Below are positions 12,167 through 25,487 of a stretch of 64,000 bases of DNA, piece by piece. Origin of the DNA: Capsaspora owczarzaki ATCC 30864 (lineage: Eukaryota > Opisthokonta > Filasterea); contig NW_011887301.1 of assembly GCF_000151315.2 (NCBI RefSeq), positions 511,545 through 575,544 on the forward strand. The letters are read 5' to 3'. The stretch's first letter is position 1, and every line of letters starts with the position of its first letter. Position numbers and translations under genes: made by a program. The notes under the pieces were generated by a model that saw nothing but the letters and a program-made list of their open reading frames with translations, did no database searches and was not told where the DNA came from.

Positions 12167-13014
12167 CGCAATACAGAGCTACCGTGCTGTGGCCGCGCAT
12201 TGAGTTTTTGCTTTTTGCTTTTGGTGTCTTGTTTCTTGCGTGGCTTTTGTTTGTTGGCTTGTTATTTTTTCAACCACAATTTATATTTTATTGCAAAGTC
12301 AGCGTTAAATGCCTGAACTTGTTGGGGAGTTGCGGGCATTGATTGATCCAAATGTGGATGGTCAACGACGGCCAACAGCGCCGAAACCCTAGAAAGCTCT
12401 ATTGCACTTTGTCTGGTTGTCAACCACCCAGCATCCCTGATTTGACTGTAGAAACGACACTACCGACCTTTCCAAATTCGATGGAGTCCGTTTACGTTGC
12501 CGATGGTTGGTGAATCAGGAAGACGTCGGAAGATCATACCTCTTTTTTTTTTTCACTGCCAATTTCCGCGCATACAAGTGCTCAAGAAACATCTCCACCC
12601 CTGTCAAAACAATCAGCACCATATTTAAGCCAAAGATAGTGTGTCTGTACGAGACTGCCAAGTCCCTACTGCGGCCACGAGGGGACACAAGTGGACACTT
12701 TGACAATTTCAGTTTTTCGCTTTCAATTTCTCACAATGATCTTTCACTCACCGCGCTGGCTCTTCCTCCCCGCCGTCGACACCCCTTCCACCATCTATCG
12801 GCATACTCTTCATGGCTGCCAATGGCACAAATACAACTGTCAATTTTTGCCACGGCCGTGCACGACTCGAATCCCAAAATGCCCAACTCAATCAGTAACC
12901 GAGAATGCGCGATTGGTGCAGTAGTAGCATATCGCTCTCCGGAAGCGAAGACCGGCGTGCAAATCGCCGATTGCGCGCATACCAGCCTTGGCTACTTTTT
13001 TGGTACTTTTTCCG

Positions 13015-13047
<33 letters not shown>

Positions 13048-13274
13048 GTGTTTGGTCTGGAGTCCGTTCTCATCATCTGAGATGGACAAACATTCCACAA
13101 CAACACACCTACACACTGTCGTTTCGTTTCATGGAAACGCATCCGCTGAGAACGGTGAAAAACAAAAACAGCCAAATGACACCCAATAACAGTCGTCCTT
13201 TTTTTTTTTTTTTTTTTTTTTTTTTTGGTTTTCCCCATTTTGCTGTTCTGCTCCAAACAGCTGTGAGTGGCTCG
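12167..13274. other. Intergenic region with two long T runs
   Basis: I see no coding exon here. Two T homopolymers (about 13017-13046 and 13199-13226) lie upstream of the LMBR1-like start. A long open frame across them is an artefact of phenylalanine codons from the T runs. Confidence 0.6.
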
Positions 13275-13467
13275 ATGCGTGCAGCCAAGCGAGGGCCGCT
13301 ACAATCACGACCGCTCGTTACAGCAGCCCTGCTGTCCTCGTTGGTGGTGGTGCTGTGCTGGTGTGCCGATGCTCAGCCTGACGCAGCCCTGATGACGGAC
13401 GCCCACCTGCGCTCGTCCTCGGGTGCTGCAGCCACACCGACCACCGCAGCGAGGTCGCAGCAAGATC

Positions 13468-13509
<42 letters not shown>

Positions 13510-16065
13510 GCAATACCCAGAGCTCGATCGCATCATCTGTCGTGCCGCCGCTCGTGTCCATCCTCGCTCCGTCCACCACATCGCCCTCTGAGGAAGAGTT
13601 CAACGAGGCCGTCCGTCACTACGTGGCAAGTGTGCCCATTGTTGGGATTGTTGGGAACCAAGCTGTGGCACTTTTGACGCGGCTGTTGAGACTCATACAC
13701 TGTTTGACTTGTGCAGATTGCCGGGCTCGTGTTTGCCTTCTTGTATGCAATGGCATTGCTAACAATTCGCGCCTTCTTGCGACCAGCGACGATCGGTGGC
13801 AGTGCACCGCCGACGCCGGCTGCAACGAGTGCAAGTGGTCTCGCACCGTTTCCAACATCGAGCACAAGCCATGGGAGCTCAAGTATGGCCGATCTGCCAT
13901 TGCCAGCGCAACCAGATCGTCCGGCACCAGTCCATGCTCGTCGCGGCTGGCTGCGCTCTTTCCCAGTTCGCGCACGGGGATCCATCACGCACAACGTGAA
14001 CATGCTCAAGCCACAATCATTGAGCTACTGTAATGCCACGAATCGCAATGTACCTGGTGAATTTGTTGCGTCTGTGCCCTAACTCTCTGTGTCGTTGGTC
14101 TGATTCTAGCGCCAGAAGATGATGCCGTTGCCGAGAAAGTATCGTAAGAGAGCACTTGTGATGAGGGCTCGGTAGACATTGTTTGCAAACTCAACACTTT
14201 GCCACTTTGCTTTTGCAGAATTTGGCTTTGCACCTTCACTTTGGCCGTTAGTCTGGCTGCTATCTTGCTATTGCCCATCAGTATTGTATCAAACGAAGTC
14301 CTACTACGTTATCCTGATGGTGCCTACATCCAATGGCTGAATGGTCGCTTAATTTATTGTACGAAAGCAGCTGGAATCGAGATGTGCGTTTGTTTGCTTT
14401 TTTTTTTGTTCCTGTTGTTTTGTTTCTCACCACGCTCCACGACACAGTCTTCTGGGACTTTATCTTCCTGTCTTCAAATGCTGCTCTGTTTGTTTTGCTA
14501 CCCTTCGCGTACTTTTTCATGGAGGCGGTCGGGCTCTTTGGACGGGTTTGTATTTTTTGGCACATTTGTCTTTCGTTGTGTGTGTGTGTGTGTGTGCCAT
14601 TCTCTGCATACCTCCCTATTTGCTAATGCGAGGCAATTTTGCTGGATGCTTTCTTTTTTTTTTTTTGACAGGGCCTGCTGGCACGTGTGTACGAAACGTC
14701 CTTTCTTGTCGGACTGTTATCGCTGCTTTTTATAGGTAATTTCTCTGTTCTAAACGCTGGATCTTGCTCTCCTTCGTCTGACAACTCACGTCCGAGACGG
14801 CTGGCAACTCGCAGTCTTCGCGTATGTGATTCAAGCTACCTTTACCACCCAACCGCTGGCCAATTTTCTACACTACTTTTTCTTTCTGTATTCTGGCGTC
14901 TCTCTTCTCGGCGCCGTCGTATCACTATGTAAATGCCCTTGAATTTCGATCAGTTTTGCGCAACAGATAGTCAGAGCGACTGACCTCGTTTCTGCTGAAT
15001 TTGCAGGGTACACACCGCTCGGAGTTGCGCAGTTTGTGGCTCGCGCGTCCCACATTTCTCTCCCTCAGCCGGAAGCTCCAAAGACCATTGATTCCAAGTT
15101 GATTTCTTCTGCGGATCGACTGCAGGAAATTGCTTGGGAAGAGACCCGACTTCGGCTGGAATTAACGCGACACCAGTCAGTCATGGCTCCTGCCGTCGAA
15201 CGTGATCAAGTCCTGTCATCTCTTGCTGCACTGGACCGGGAGAAGCATCTCATCCACCAGCACGCCAAGCTCGGCCAGAGCTCCCACTGGCTGCGTCGGG
15301 TTTTTCGTTCCATCTCGTCCGTCTGCACCTCCTTGGCTGTACTCGCCTTGTCTGGGTACTTTATGCTGCAGATGGCCTGGAATGTGCTCACTAGTATCCT
15401 TAAACCAGGAACCTGGCCTCTCGGTAGGCCAAATTTGAACATTTTGCGTGGATTTTTTTTTTTCGTTTTGGTTTGTGGTTCCTAGCTGATTTTCTTCGCT
15501 TGCTGGAATCGGACAGAGTATGCAACTGAATTTGCCTTTGGCGTGGCCAGCTCGTCGTCGATTTTAGGCACCGTTGGCGCTGTCTTGGACATTGTCTTGA
15601 TGGGGTGCGTTCTGCGCGAGACAACTGTTCGTTGGTGGTTGTTCATTTCCTCGCACTGACACGGATGTTTTTTTTTCAAATCCTCAGTTACTTTCTTGGC
15701 TGCTCCATTCTCGGGATATTATCGTCTCCATGGTTTCGACGCATCCGACCTCAGCGCCACAATACGTCCATCGAGCTGATCATCTTAAATTGCGCCGGTT
15801 TTCTGTTGCTCAGCTCGTCATTGCCATTACTCTCGCGAATTCTTGGTGAGTAGTGTGCTCTCGCTTTGCTCTCCTCTGGCTGTCGTTCGAGCTTGAAGTT
15901 CATCATTCCATTTTCGCTTGTCCAGGTGTCACGAATTTCGACTTGCTTGGCCGCTACGCTCAATTCGACTGGCTGAAAAGTCGCCTGCTCCTTGTATTTT
16001 ACAACATTATGTTTCTCAGCTGGACTGCTCATGGCATGTATGCAACGTTAACGCGAGCAATGTAA
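13275..16065 (+). CDS. LMBR1L: LMBR1/LIMR-family multi-pass membrane protein
   Basis: Eleven exons join in frame to about 652 residues: 13275-13622, 13717-14056, 14110-14143, 14219-14358, 14448-14545, 14672-14735, 14797-14928, 15007-15423, 15517-15604, 15688-15845 and 15926-16065. The family signature is clear: SIVSNEVLLRYPDGAYIQWL, then FAYFFMEAVGLFG, then GYTPLGVAQF after a membrane helix, a charged central coil, and near the C-terminus TNFDLLGRYAQFDWL. LMBR1-type proteins have about nine membrane helices and are linked to lipocalin uptake and to regulation of Wnt signalling. This protein starts with a cleavable-looking signal sequence and a Ser/Ala-rich lumenal stretch (serine run at 13470-13503) that animal members lack. 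The first donor is uncertain (13622, or 13631 adding three residues). The gene converges on the LRR receptor gene. Confidence 0.88.
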
Positions 16066-16647
16066 CGAGCGTGATGCAGTTGCATTGTTTGAAATTATTT
16101 GTGTATTTAATAATATTCTTTGACAGCTTAATCTTGCCTTTCTCAGCTTTGCAATCGACGGAGGACTAGCATTCCGAGCGAATTGGAGTCTGCCCTTGTA
16201 CGGTTATTGATGTTTCAAGTCACTGCTGTTGGAACATGACTCACGATTTTCTACGTTTGGGTGAACTCTAAAAACTCCATTGGAACACTTGGCTTGCAGC
16301 AGCAATACAACAGAGCAAGCACAAACACTTGGGCTCCCCGTGAACGATCAGTGCGATGGCAGACAGGCTGCAACATGAGCTACACTGGGCCCAACACCTG
16401 GGCCTGAACGCGGAAGAACCGCTGCAAACACTACCGTCGAGAACAATGTGACAGCAGGCTGGCACAACTCTGAAACACTCTTAGAAAACACTCTTGGAAA
16501 AACACTCTTGGAAAAACACTCTTGGAAAAACACTCTTGGAAAAAACTCTTGGAAAAACTCTTGGAAAACCTCCAGGAAAAACTCTTGGAAAAAACTCTCG
16601 GAGCGACAAACTCCAAATGGAAGACTTGCAGCAACACGAGTCATTGA
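16066..16647. other. Convergent 3' intergenic region
   Basis: The region separates the 3' ends of the LMBR1-like and LRR receptor genes. It contains a tandem repeat (16473-16601) and no supported exon. Confidence 0.6.
16473..16601. repeat. Degenerate short tandem repeat (about 15 bp unit)
   Basis: Eight or more copies of a unit close to ACTCTTGGAAAAAC are arranged head to tail, most degenerate at the distal end. It lies just past the stop codon of the LRR receptor gene and may be in its 3' UTR. Confidence 0.85.
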
Positions 16648-19387
16648 TCACTCGTTGGTCGCGGTGCTGAGCGCAACGGTGCCAGTAATGGAGGCATAGT
16701 CGACGGTGGAAGCGATCGGTTCGCTTGGCTGAATGCGTCCAGCAGCGTGCGCCTCAACGTAGAGAACATCAGCGCTGTCGGCATTGGCACCTGAAGAGGA
16801 AATGTCAGAAGTTGCAAACTGACGATCAACGGGCAGAGGCGGCGGGGGAATGTTGAGGGCCTCGTAGGTAGGATTGTTGTCCACAGTTTCGTAGGCGTTT
16901 TTGTTCGCTCCATCGTAGTGCATGCCGAACTTCTCTTCGTCAGAATTGGAATATGTAGTGTTGTTCATCATTCCAATTCGATGGCCGGATGTGGCCAGTT
17001 TCAACGACGCGCGGCGACGCCACAGAGCGACGAGAACAATCAGGGCCACCAGCACCACACCTCCGGCAGCACCAACGGCAATCGGGAGCGTGTTTGACGA
17101 CGCCTGGTTGGCAGCCGCAGCGGCCTTTACAGCTTCGATGGATGCGGCAATGACAGAGGCACTGGCGGCACTGACAGAGGCACTGGCGGCAGACATGCTG
17201 GCGGTCGACACGCAAGCACCTTCGATCATTTGGTAGCCATTGTAGCATGCAAGGCAGCGGTTGGTCTGGTTGCAACTCAAACAGTTGGAATCGCAGCAAC
17301 TAGCGTCGCCAGCTCCGTAACATGTGCCGCAGGCGGGATGGCAGGCTGTGAGATAGAGGTCAATGGTGAGAACCGAGGAAACCAGCCGAGTGCATGAATC
17401 GCTTTCATCTTACGCTGCAATTGATAGGTCATGTAAGTGCTTGGAGGCGGAGGAGCGGAAGCAAAGGTATTTCCAAACGTAAGTAGCAATAAAGGTGACA
17501 GGCCCGTGAACAGTCCGCCAGGCAAAGTGGTCAATGGAAGGCCGAACATGTTGCTGCATCAAATACATGTTAAAAGTTAGACGGATAAAGCTTTTTGCAA
17601 CGTGAAGGAAAGCTATCAGAGGTCGAGAAAAAGCAGTTGAAGGTAAGTCTTATAGGCCTTACATAGAACGCAAGGACGAAAGACCATTGAACAGGCCAGC
17701 AGGAATTGACGTCAGTGACCCGATCAAAAGTCTGTCGAAAAACCCAGGTTGAGACTCCAATGAGCATGGCGTATCGTTGAATGAAAATAGCATCGCGTTT
17801 CAAATCTTGCTCCCGTACATATTGGTAAGATCAGACAGCCCTTGAAAGATGCCAGCTGGAAGCGTAGTTGGCGTGTCGTAGAGATAACTATTCAGGAGCA
17901 GGGCCGTTGAGTCTCATTGCCAACAGCTCCCACAGCAATAAACGATGTCTCAGATGTCTCTACATTGACTGAATGGCGGGCAACTTTGAGAAAGCATCAA
18001 CCGGAAGATACTGGAATTCTGCCTGGTTGATGGACCTGCAGAAGAATGCATCGAGATGACATTCGAAAACAGCACTGAGCATTTCAAACATCCTCAAGTC
18101 GTTTTTAAGCGATCAATCGCTCACAGAGTTGTCAGGGACGAAAGATTTGTGAACGTGTTTGCGCTGAGAGTGGTGAGACCTGGAAATCCGATGCTCCTGA
18201 CCAAACAAAGTCCAAAATCAGTTCCTATCACGGGAACACCACAGACAAGCAGAAGGGGCAAGCAATCAGTTCATAAAAAAAACCTCACATCCAGATTAGT
18301 GAAGAGAGCGGCGCAAAGGCATTATCGGGAATGCTGAGGACCGAGTCGTCTGTCGAGGTTAAAGATCTGTGCCAGACGTCGTATGAGCACAAGATCAATG
18401 CCACAGTAGTCCAAGGAAATATAAACTTACAAAGAAGTCAACTTGGGGACCTGACTCAACGCACTCACAGGGAACGCGGTAAGGCCGGAGCTCATCATGT
18501 TCCTTCAATTCGGACACAATTCAGATTTGATTCCATTCAAGATTTCACGCGATGCAAGCTTTTTAACATGTAGCGGTACGTACAGAGTTAGCAACTCAGA
18601 AAGCCCACTGAAGGAGGCTGCCGACAACGACTGGATTGGGTTTGAGCTCAACACGCTGTTCAGCAGAAGGTGAGGGGGCTGGTTTGGCGCGAGTTCAAAG
18701 TACCAATGCTTACAGTTCTTTGAGACTAGAGAGGTGGCTCAGCGCATTGTCGGGAATTGAAGACAGGCGATTGTTGGCCAAGTACCTTTTTCATGATATG
18801 CAAGCAGAGAATCAGCCGAAGCCCTGTGACCCCCCACTTTTCACCCTCCACTGAAACTGAACGACGTACAAAGATTCGACCGTGTCAAGGCCAGTAAAGG
18901 CATCCGGGTGGATGGAACTGATTTGCATGTCCGCAAGCATGCTGAAGGGTCAATGGGAACGAATGGGTGAGCGTGGGGATTTTTTAACAGTACGGGAATG
19001 GCCGAAAGGAAACCTCACAGCATTTTCAGGTTGGTCAGGTTCATAGAGCCAAAGGCATTGGCTCCAATTGTCGTAATTCCAGTGTATGACAGGTCCCTGT
19101 ACCAAAGCACGGTGAGATTTCCCAATACAACAAGTCACACCAAAGCAAGATAAAACAAACAAACAAAAAAGCGTGCGTTACAGCTTGTTGCCCAAGATGT
19201 CCAAGTCGTTCGGTATGACCAACCTCGAATCGTCGAGGGAGACGATTGACAATTGACACTCGGGCGTGGTGCAGCTTCCACAAACGTTGCAGTAGTTGTC
19301 TGCCTGAGCCGCAGTTGTCATCCAGCAGAGCACCAGGCAACCCAGGAGGGCAGCCTGACGCCAGTCTCTTGATAGCAGGGCCTTCAT
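16648..19387 (-). CDS. Single-pass LRR receptor with NPxY/ITAM-like cytoplasmic tail
   Basis: Thirteen exons join in frame to 589 residues: 19182-19387, 19019-19096, 18870-18941, 18714-18785, 18584-18655, 18431-18502, 18289-18366, 18125-18196, 17964-18035, 17819-17887, 17663-17731, 17414-17553 and 16648-17345. The first exon encodes a signal peptide and a Cys-rich cap. The next ten encode one LRR each (66-78 nt, all phase 2; for example LYLANNRLSSIPDNALSHL), and an eleventh repeat begins the twelfth exon. A Cys-rich juxtamembrane module (about residues 355-405), an Ala/Ser stalk and one membrane helix (about 443-466) followed by RRR come next. The tail carries YETVDNNPTYEAL (tyrosines about 509 and 518), the proline run PPPPLP, YVEA and YASI. 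These fit PTB, SH2 and SH3 docking sites, so a cell-surface receptor or adhesion role in tyrosine signalling is likely. There is no kinase domain. Confidence 0.82.
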
Positions 19388-20934
19388 CGAAAACAAAAAA
19401 AAAAAAGAAACAAAAAAAGGGCCTGCGTGGGAATTTTGGTTGTAAACCACAAAAAGAGTCAATGTTTGTGTGCCATACAAGTCGATTCTCTCCCCTTCCC
19501 GCCGACTCCGATACAGGCAAAGCGCAAGTTGAACAAGACGTGTTTATGAGCGGCGTTCTTTGCCATCAATGTGAAGTGGACGAGCGTCCATGAGGAAGAA
19601 CCAGCGAGAGAGCGAAAGGCAATAAAACCCGGTACGGAAAAAAACAAACAGAAGAAAGATAAACAATAACAAACACAAAAACCCACTACAAACCGTGACA
19701 CGCCGGTCGCGCATCCATTCGCGAATCCCCAACCCCAAGGGAAAATAACGCAAACCGTAACAACCAACCAGCGAACTGCGAAGCGAGTATATACGCGGCG
19801 GCGGAGCACAACGCCGAGCGACGCAAAACAACAAACTTGTAGCGTCCGTGCGCAACTTTTTGTTTTGTCGCTTTTGATCTTCGATTGTTCTTCTTCTCGC
19901 AGTTCGGGTGGTGTGTGACCAGCTGGCAAGGCGAGCGCGCCAGAGCGTGGCAGGGTGTGATGGATGACATGGTGGTGTGCTACAGAGAGATGAAACAAGA
20001 AAAAAAAAACCAAAAGAAAGAAAACCAAAAGAAAAAAAACAAAAACAAAAACCACCACAAAAACAAACTCGTACCAAAACAGAAAAAAAAAAAAGAACGA
20101 ATGGTCACAAGGTTGGGAAGGCGAATTCAACTCAACTCAAGTTTGAATCGAAGCCTTACAATGCAAGCACTCCAAAAGAAGGCAAACATCGCCAGAACTT
20201 GTAGGAGCAGAGAGCTGGAAGGCGACGGACGATGAGGTCGTGTCAAGAGTGCTTTGTTTTTCTTCATTTTTTTTTCAAACCAAAGTATTGTTTGGTTTCC
20301 CCATGTTCACACACTTCACAACAACCGATGCTTGTGCGTGATGAAGCTCGTTATCACTTCTGGCGAGCACAGTCTCACTCATGCACATCAGCAGCCAGGA
20401 GTGGGCATTGGGCATGTGAGCAAACACAAAACGCAACCAAAAGCGGTCCAACACTCATTGCCTTAGGGATTGAGCGTGTCTTCCAGCGCGGTCTAGGGTG
20501 CGTACGATGCCACGCGCGCGTTCTCTCCCTTCATCGATCATCGAGAAACACTCAAGGCTTTCCAGAATGGCATGTCTGGTGAAAGGAGGCAAAACTCGCC
20601 ATTGGATTGGGCTTTCCTCGCCTCTGCCCGTCTCATTCATGGCTGTAATGATTCCAGGGAGCGCATTCATCCACTGCGCACTCATCCACTGCGCATTCCT
20701 TGTACCAGTGGTAAACATGCTCGACCATGTGCAGGTCGAAACGAAGCGAGCCCATTCGTTCCAATTTCGTTCTTTCCCTCCCCCCCCGTCACCCAAACCC
20801 GCCACTACCTCAACCGTTGCAATCATGCACGTTGGCCTCTCAAATGTCCAATAATATCCCAATTCCAATACCAAAGCGCGTCGCACTGCGCACTCTTATT
20901 TTTCATATTTCGGCCTTTTTGCTGGATTTGGAGG
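19388..20934. other. Divergent intergenic region, low complexity
   Basis: About 1.5 kb lies between the divergent starts of the LRR receptor and the bHLH gene. It is rich in A runs (19980-20095) and has no exon I can support. Apparent open frames here are Phe- or Lys-rich products of homopolymers. Confidence 0.5.
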
Positions 20935-22409
20935 ATGTCGCGCCAAAAGCCGGCCGCGCTCCAGCTGGACTCGTCGCTGGCAACCCCTGTCCGGGCCCAC
21001 CCGAACAACCACAGCTTGCCTTCTCACATTGCCGCGCCTGCCGCTGCCGGCTTCGTGCTGGACGCCGCCTCGATTGGCTTTGCTGACCAATCCCACTCTG
21101 CAGCCCACCGGCAGCGGCTGTACGGCTCAGGCCTCGACGCTGCCGTCCATGCACCCATCGCAATGGGCACACTGGGCGCTGCGGAGCTGAGCCACCACAA
21201 TGCGGCGGCGGCGGCGGCGGCACCCGTCGTCAACCTCGGCAGCACGCCTGCGAACCATTTGCAGCCAGCCATCTCGACGCCCAGAGACTTTGCCATCGCC
21301 CTGGCTCATGTGAGAGGCACACAAGCAAAAACAAAAATCTCTCCAAATCCATACATCCAAGCCATTCAAAACCCCTCCCCTCAGCAATCTCGCTCTGTGT
21401 CTCTGGTTTGTTTGAGCTGGAACGAGAGTCCTTTTTAAACTTTAAAATTGGGACCGGAAAGAAAGCCAAAAAAAAAAAAAAAAAAAAAAACTTGTGATTA
21501 AACGTTTCGCAAAATCACAAAAGAAGACGCGAAAGTTTGCTGGATTTGATGGTCGGTTGGAAATAGCAAGGAATGCGATACGAGGCAAAGTTGGAACAAA
21601 GTTGGAAAGCTGGGAAGCAGACTAAAGTACTGACGGATGACTAACGTTGCAACGTTCTTGTTTGTTGCACAGATTGACGCCGCCATGGCGGAAGGAATGT
21701 CAATGACACACAACCCAAGCTCAGAGTCGCATGGCACGCACAGATCAGGAATGGGTGCAGCCACTACCATGGATCAGCACGGTAGCGCTTCCCGTCAAAT
21801 TATGATGGAACAAGAGGTTCCACCATACATTGGCCATCAGCTGGTTCGTCGAGCGTCTCCTCAACCACCGTCGCAAGTATATCAGCAACCAGAACACGCG
21901 CAACCGATGCTCCGTCGAGCGTCTCCTCAGCCGCCGTCGCAAGTACATCAGCAACCAGAACACGCGCAGCCGATGCTTCGCCGAGCGTCGCCACAGCCGC
22001 CAACACAGGAGCTGCTGCCGCAACCGTTCGCGCCCTACCAACCGCCGCTTTTGTACAGTCCGCCGCAGCAAAACCTACACCACCCCACGCCGTTTCAATT
22101 CACCCAACCAAACGAGGAGCTCTCTACAGGCGCCGGATCAACCACCTCCACTCTGCATGCGAGCTCTAGTAGCGTCTTTGCTGGCTTGGATATCGCAGTG
22201 CTCGACGATGCTTCATCCGACCGGCCTCATTCTCCAAGGCCCGCGCGAGCCTCTTTGAATGAGGTGACCAACACGTTGGCCGAAATATCTGAAGAAGTTG
22301 AAAGAAAAGCGTCACCATTCTTGAATCCGCTCCATCCTCCGCAGCAGGACCAGCAACAACAGCAACTTGAACAACAGCTTGTACTGCAGCAACAACAGCA
22401 TCAATATCT

Positions 22410-22441
<32 letters not shown>

Positions 22442-23493
22442 CACTTCAGCAATCTCTTCACCATACACCGTACCAAGAGCAACCGCAGTACCAACAGCCG
22501 CAGTACCAAGAGCAATCGCAATATCAACAGCAACCTCCTTATCAGCAGGTGCAATCTCAGTACCCTCAGCAAATGCCTCACCAAGCTCTTCCTCTGCCAC
22601 TCGTATCTCAAGACCAGCAACACGCATCTGAATCATTGCATGCTTATTCACAGACCAACTATCTGCCGGCTCAAACAATGTCCTTCGACTCAACACCTTC
22701 TCCACTTCTCAATGACCTCGACAACGCCTCGCAATCGGGCATATCTAGTACCAGTGCGAGCTCGTCTGCAACCGCCCTCCCACCATCGTCGGTACTTGAC
22801 GAGGAGGAGTACGGTGACAGCGACTTGGACGGCACTCCCTTTAACACAGTCCATGATCGGCGACAGCTGCACCTGATATCCGAGCAGCGGCGGCGGAAAA
22901 ACATGAAGGATTCCTTTGACGAGTTGACGCGGATGGTTCCTGGCTGCAAAGACCGAGCAAGCAAGGTACGCGGCCTTTCGTTGCTGTAGTTCTGTTTATT
23001 TTTTTTTGACGTGCTTGCGAAAACCAGCTTTTTTCAAATCTCATTGTCTGCACTGTCTGCGCTTGTGTGCTTGCCGCAGCTTGATATTCTGCTCAAGACG
23101 ATCGATTTCTTGACCTTCCTCAGAAAGCAGAACGATCTCTTGCAGGCTGAGAATGCGGGTTTGAAGGACGCCCTGCTCCAATTCTCGCAATCACAGCAGC
23201 TGCAAGAGTACGGTCAAGGTGGCGAGGTCGAAAGGGTCATTCCTGAGCTGCCAGCTGTGTCAACAATCCCTACAACGCGCGTGCCTAGCTCTAGTCGCAG
23301 TAGTAGCATTAGTAGCAGCAGTAGCAGTAGTAGTGGTGCGCCAGTGCAACGACAACCAGCAGCAGCCAAAGCCAAATCTGTTTTGCGCGAACGGATTCGC
23401 AAGCAACAGGAGCAACGGCAGCAGCAGCAACAAGAGATTCAAAACACGCATCAAGACCATGTTCGCAACGTGCTCTACTCGCTTGGGTTGTAA
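20935..23493 (+). CDS. bHLH-leucine zipper transcription factor (Mondo/MLX-like)
   Basis: Exons 20935-21309, 21673-22965 and 23080-23493 join in frame to 693 residues. A long Gln/Pro-rich region precedes a bHLH at about residues 518-575. The basic part has the H-E-R contacts (HLISEQRRRKN) expected for CACGTG E-box binding. Helix 2 and a zipper (TIDFLTFLRKQNDLL, then QAENAGL) follow directly. The spacing and the SEQRRRKNMK stretch resemble the Mondo/MLX group and some fungal bHLHZ factors. Three 22-residue repeats, each with RRASPQPP, begin at 21847, 21913 and 21979; RRAS is a classic basophilic (PKA-type) kinase site. Ser and Gln runs follow the zipper. It is nuclear, and dimerisation with a MAX- or MLX-type partner is an inference. 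The bHLH call is firm, the subfamily is not. Confidence 0.82.
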
Positions 23494-23609
23494 CAACGCA
23501 AATCAATTGTTTCAAGTGTTTTCAATTGTTTTCAATTGCTTCATTCTTTTTTTTTTTTTTTCTATTTTTCGTTTTTCGTTTTTTTTTTTTTTTTGGTCTC
23601 GCACACACA

Positions 23610-25279
<1,670 letters not shown>

Positions 25280-25487
25280 AGCCAAGCTTGTGCCCGCCTT
25301 TCGGTCTTTGAGAAACGACTTGTATTTTTGTTTGCCCTGTTTCGTTATTTTGTAGGAGGTGTTTTTTTGGTGTTTGCATGATGTCGTCAATGAACTGTTC
25401 GTCCGCTTTGTATCGCCTCCTATTTGCGTCCCCCCCCCTCTCAGTCTTCTCAATCTTAGAGCCTTTGTTTTGACAGATTTTTGAAAC

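Noticed and set aside
12507-14033. A 508-codon plus-strand frame upstream of and into the LMBR1-like gene
   Set aside because: It stays open only because T runs code for Phe; the true coding part starts at 13275 and leaves this frame at the first intron.
19459-20130. A 223-codon minus-strand frame rich in Phe
   Set aside because: It is produced by A/T homopolymers; no start context, splice signals or domain support it.
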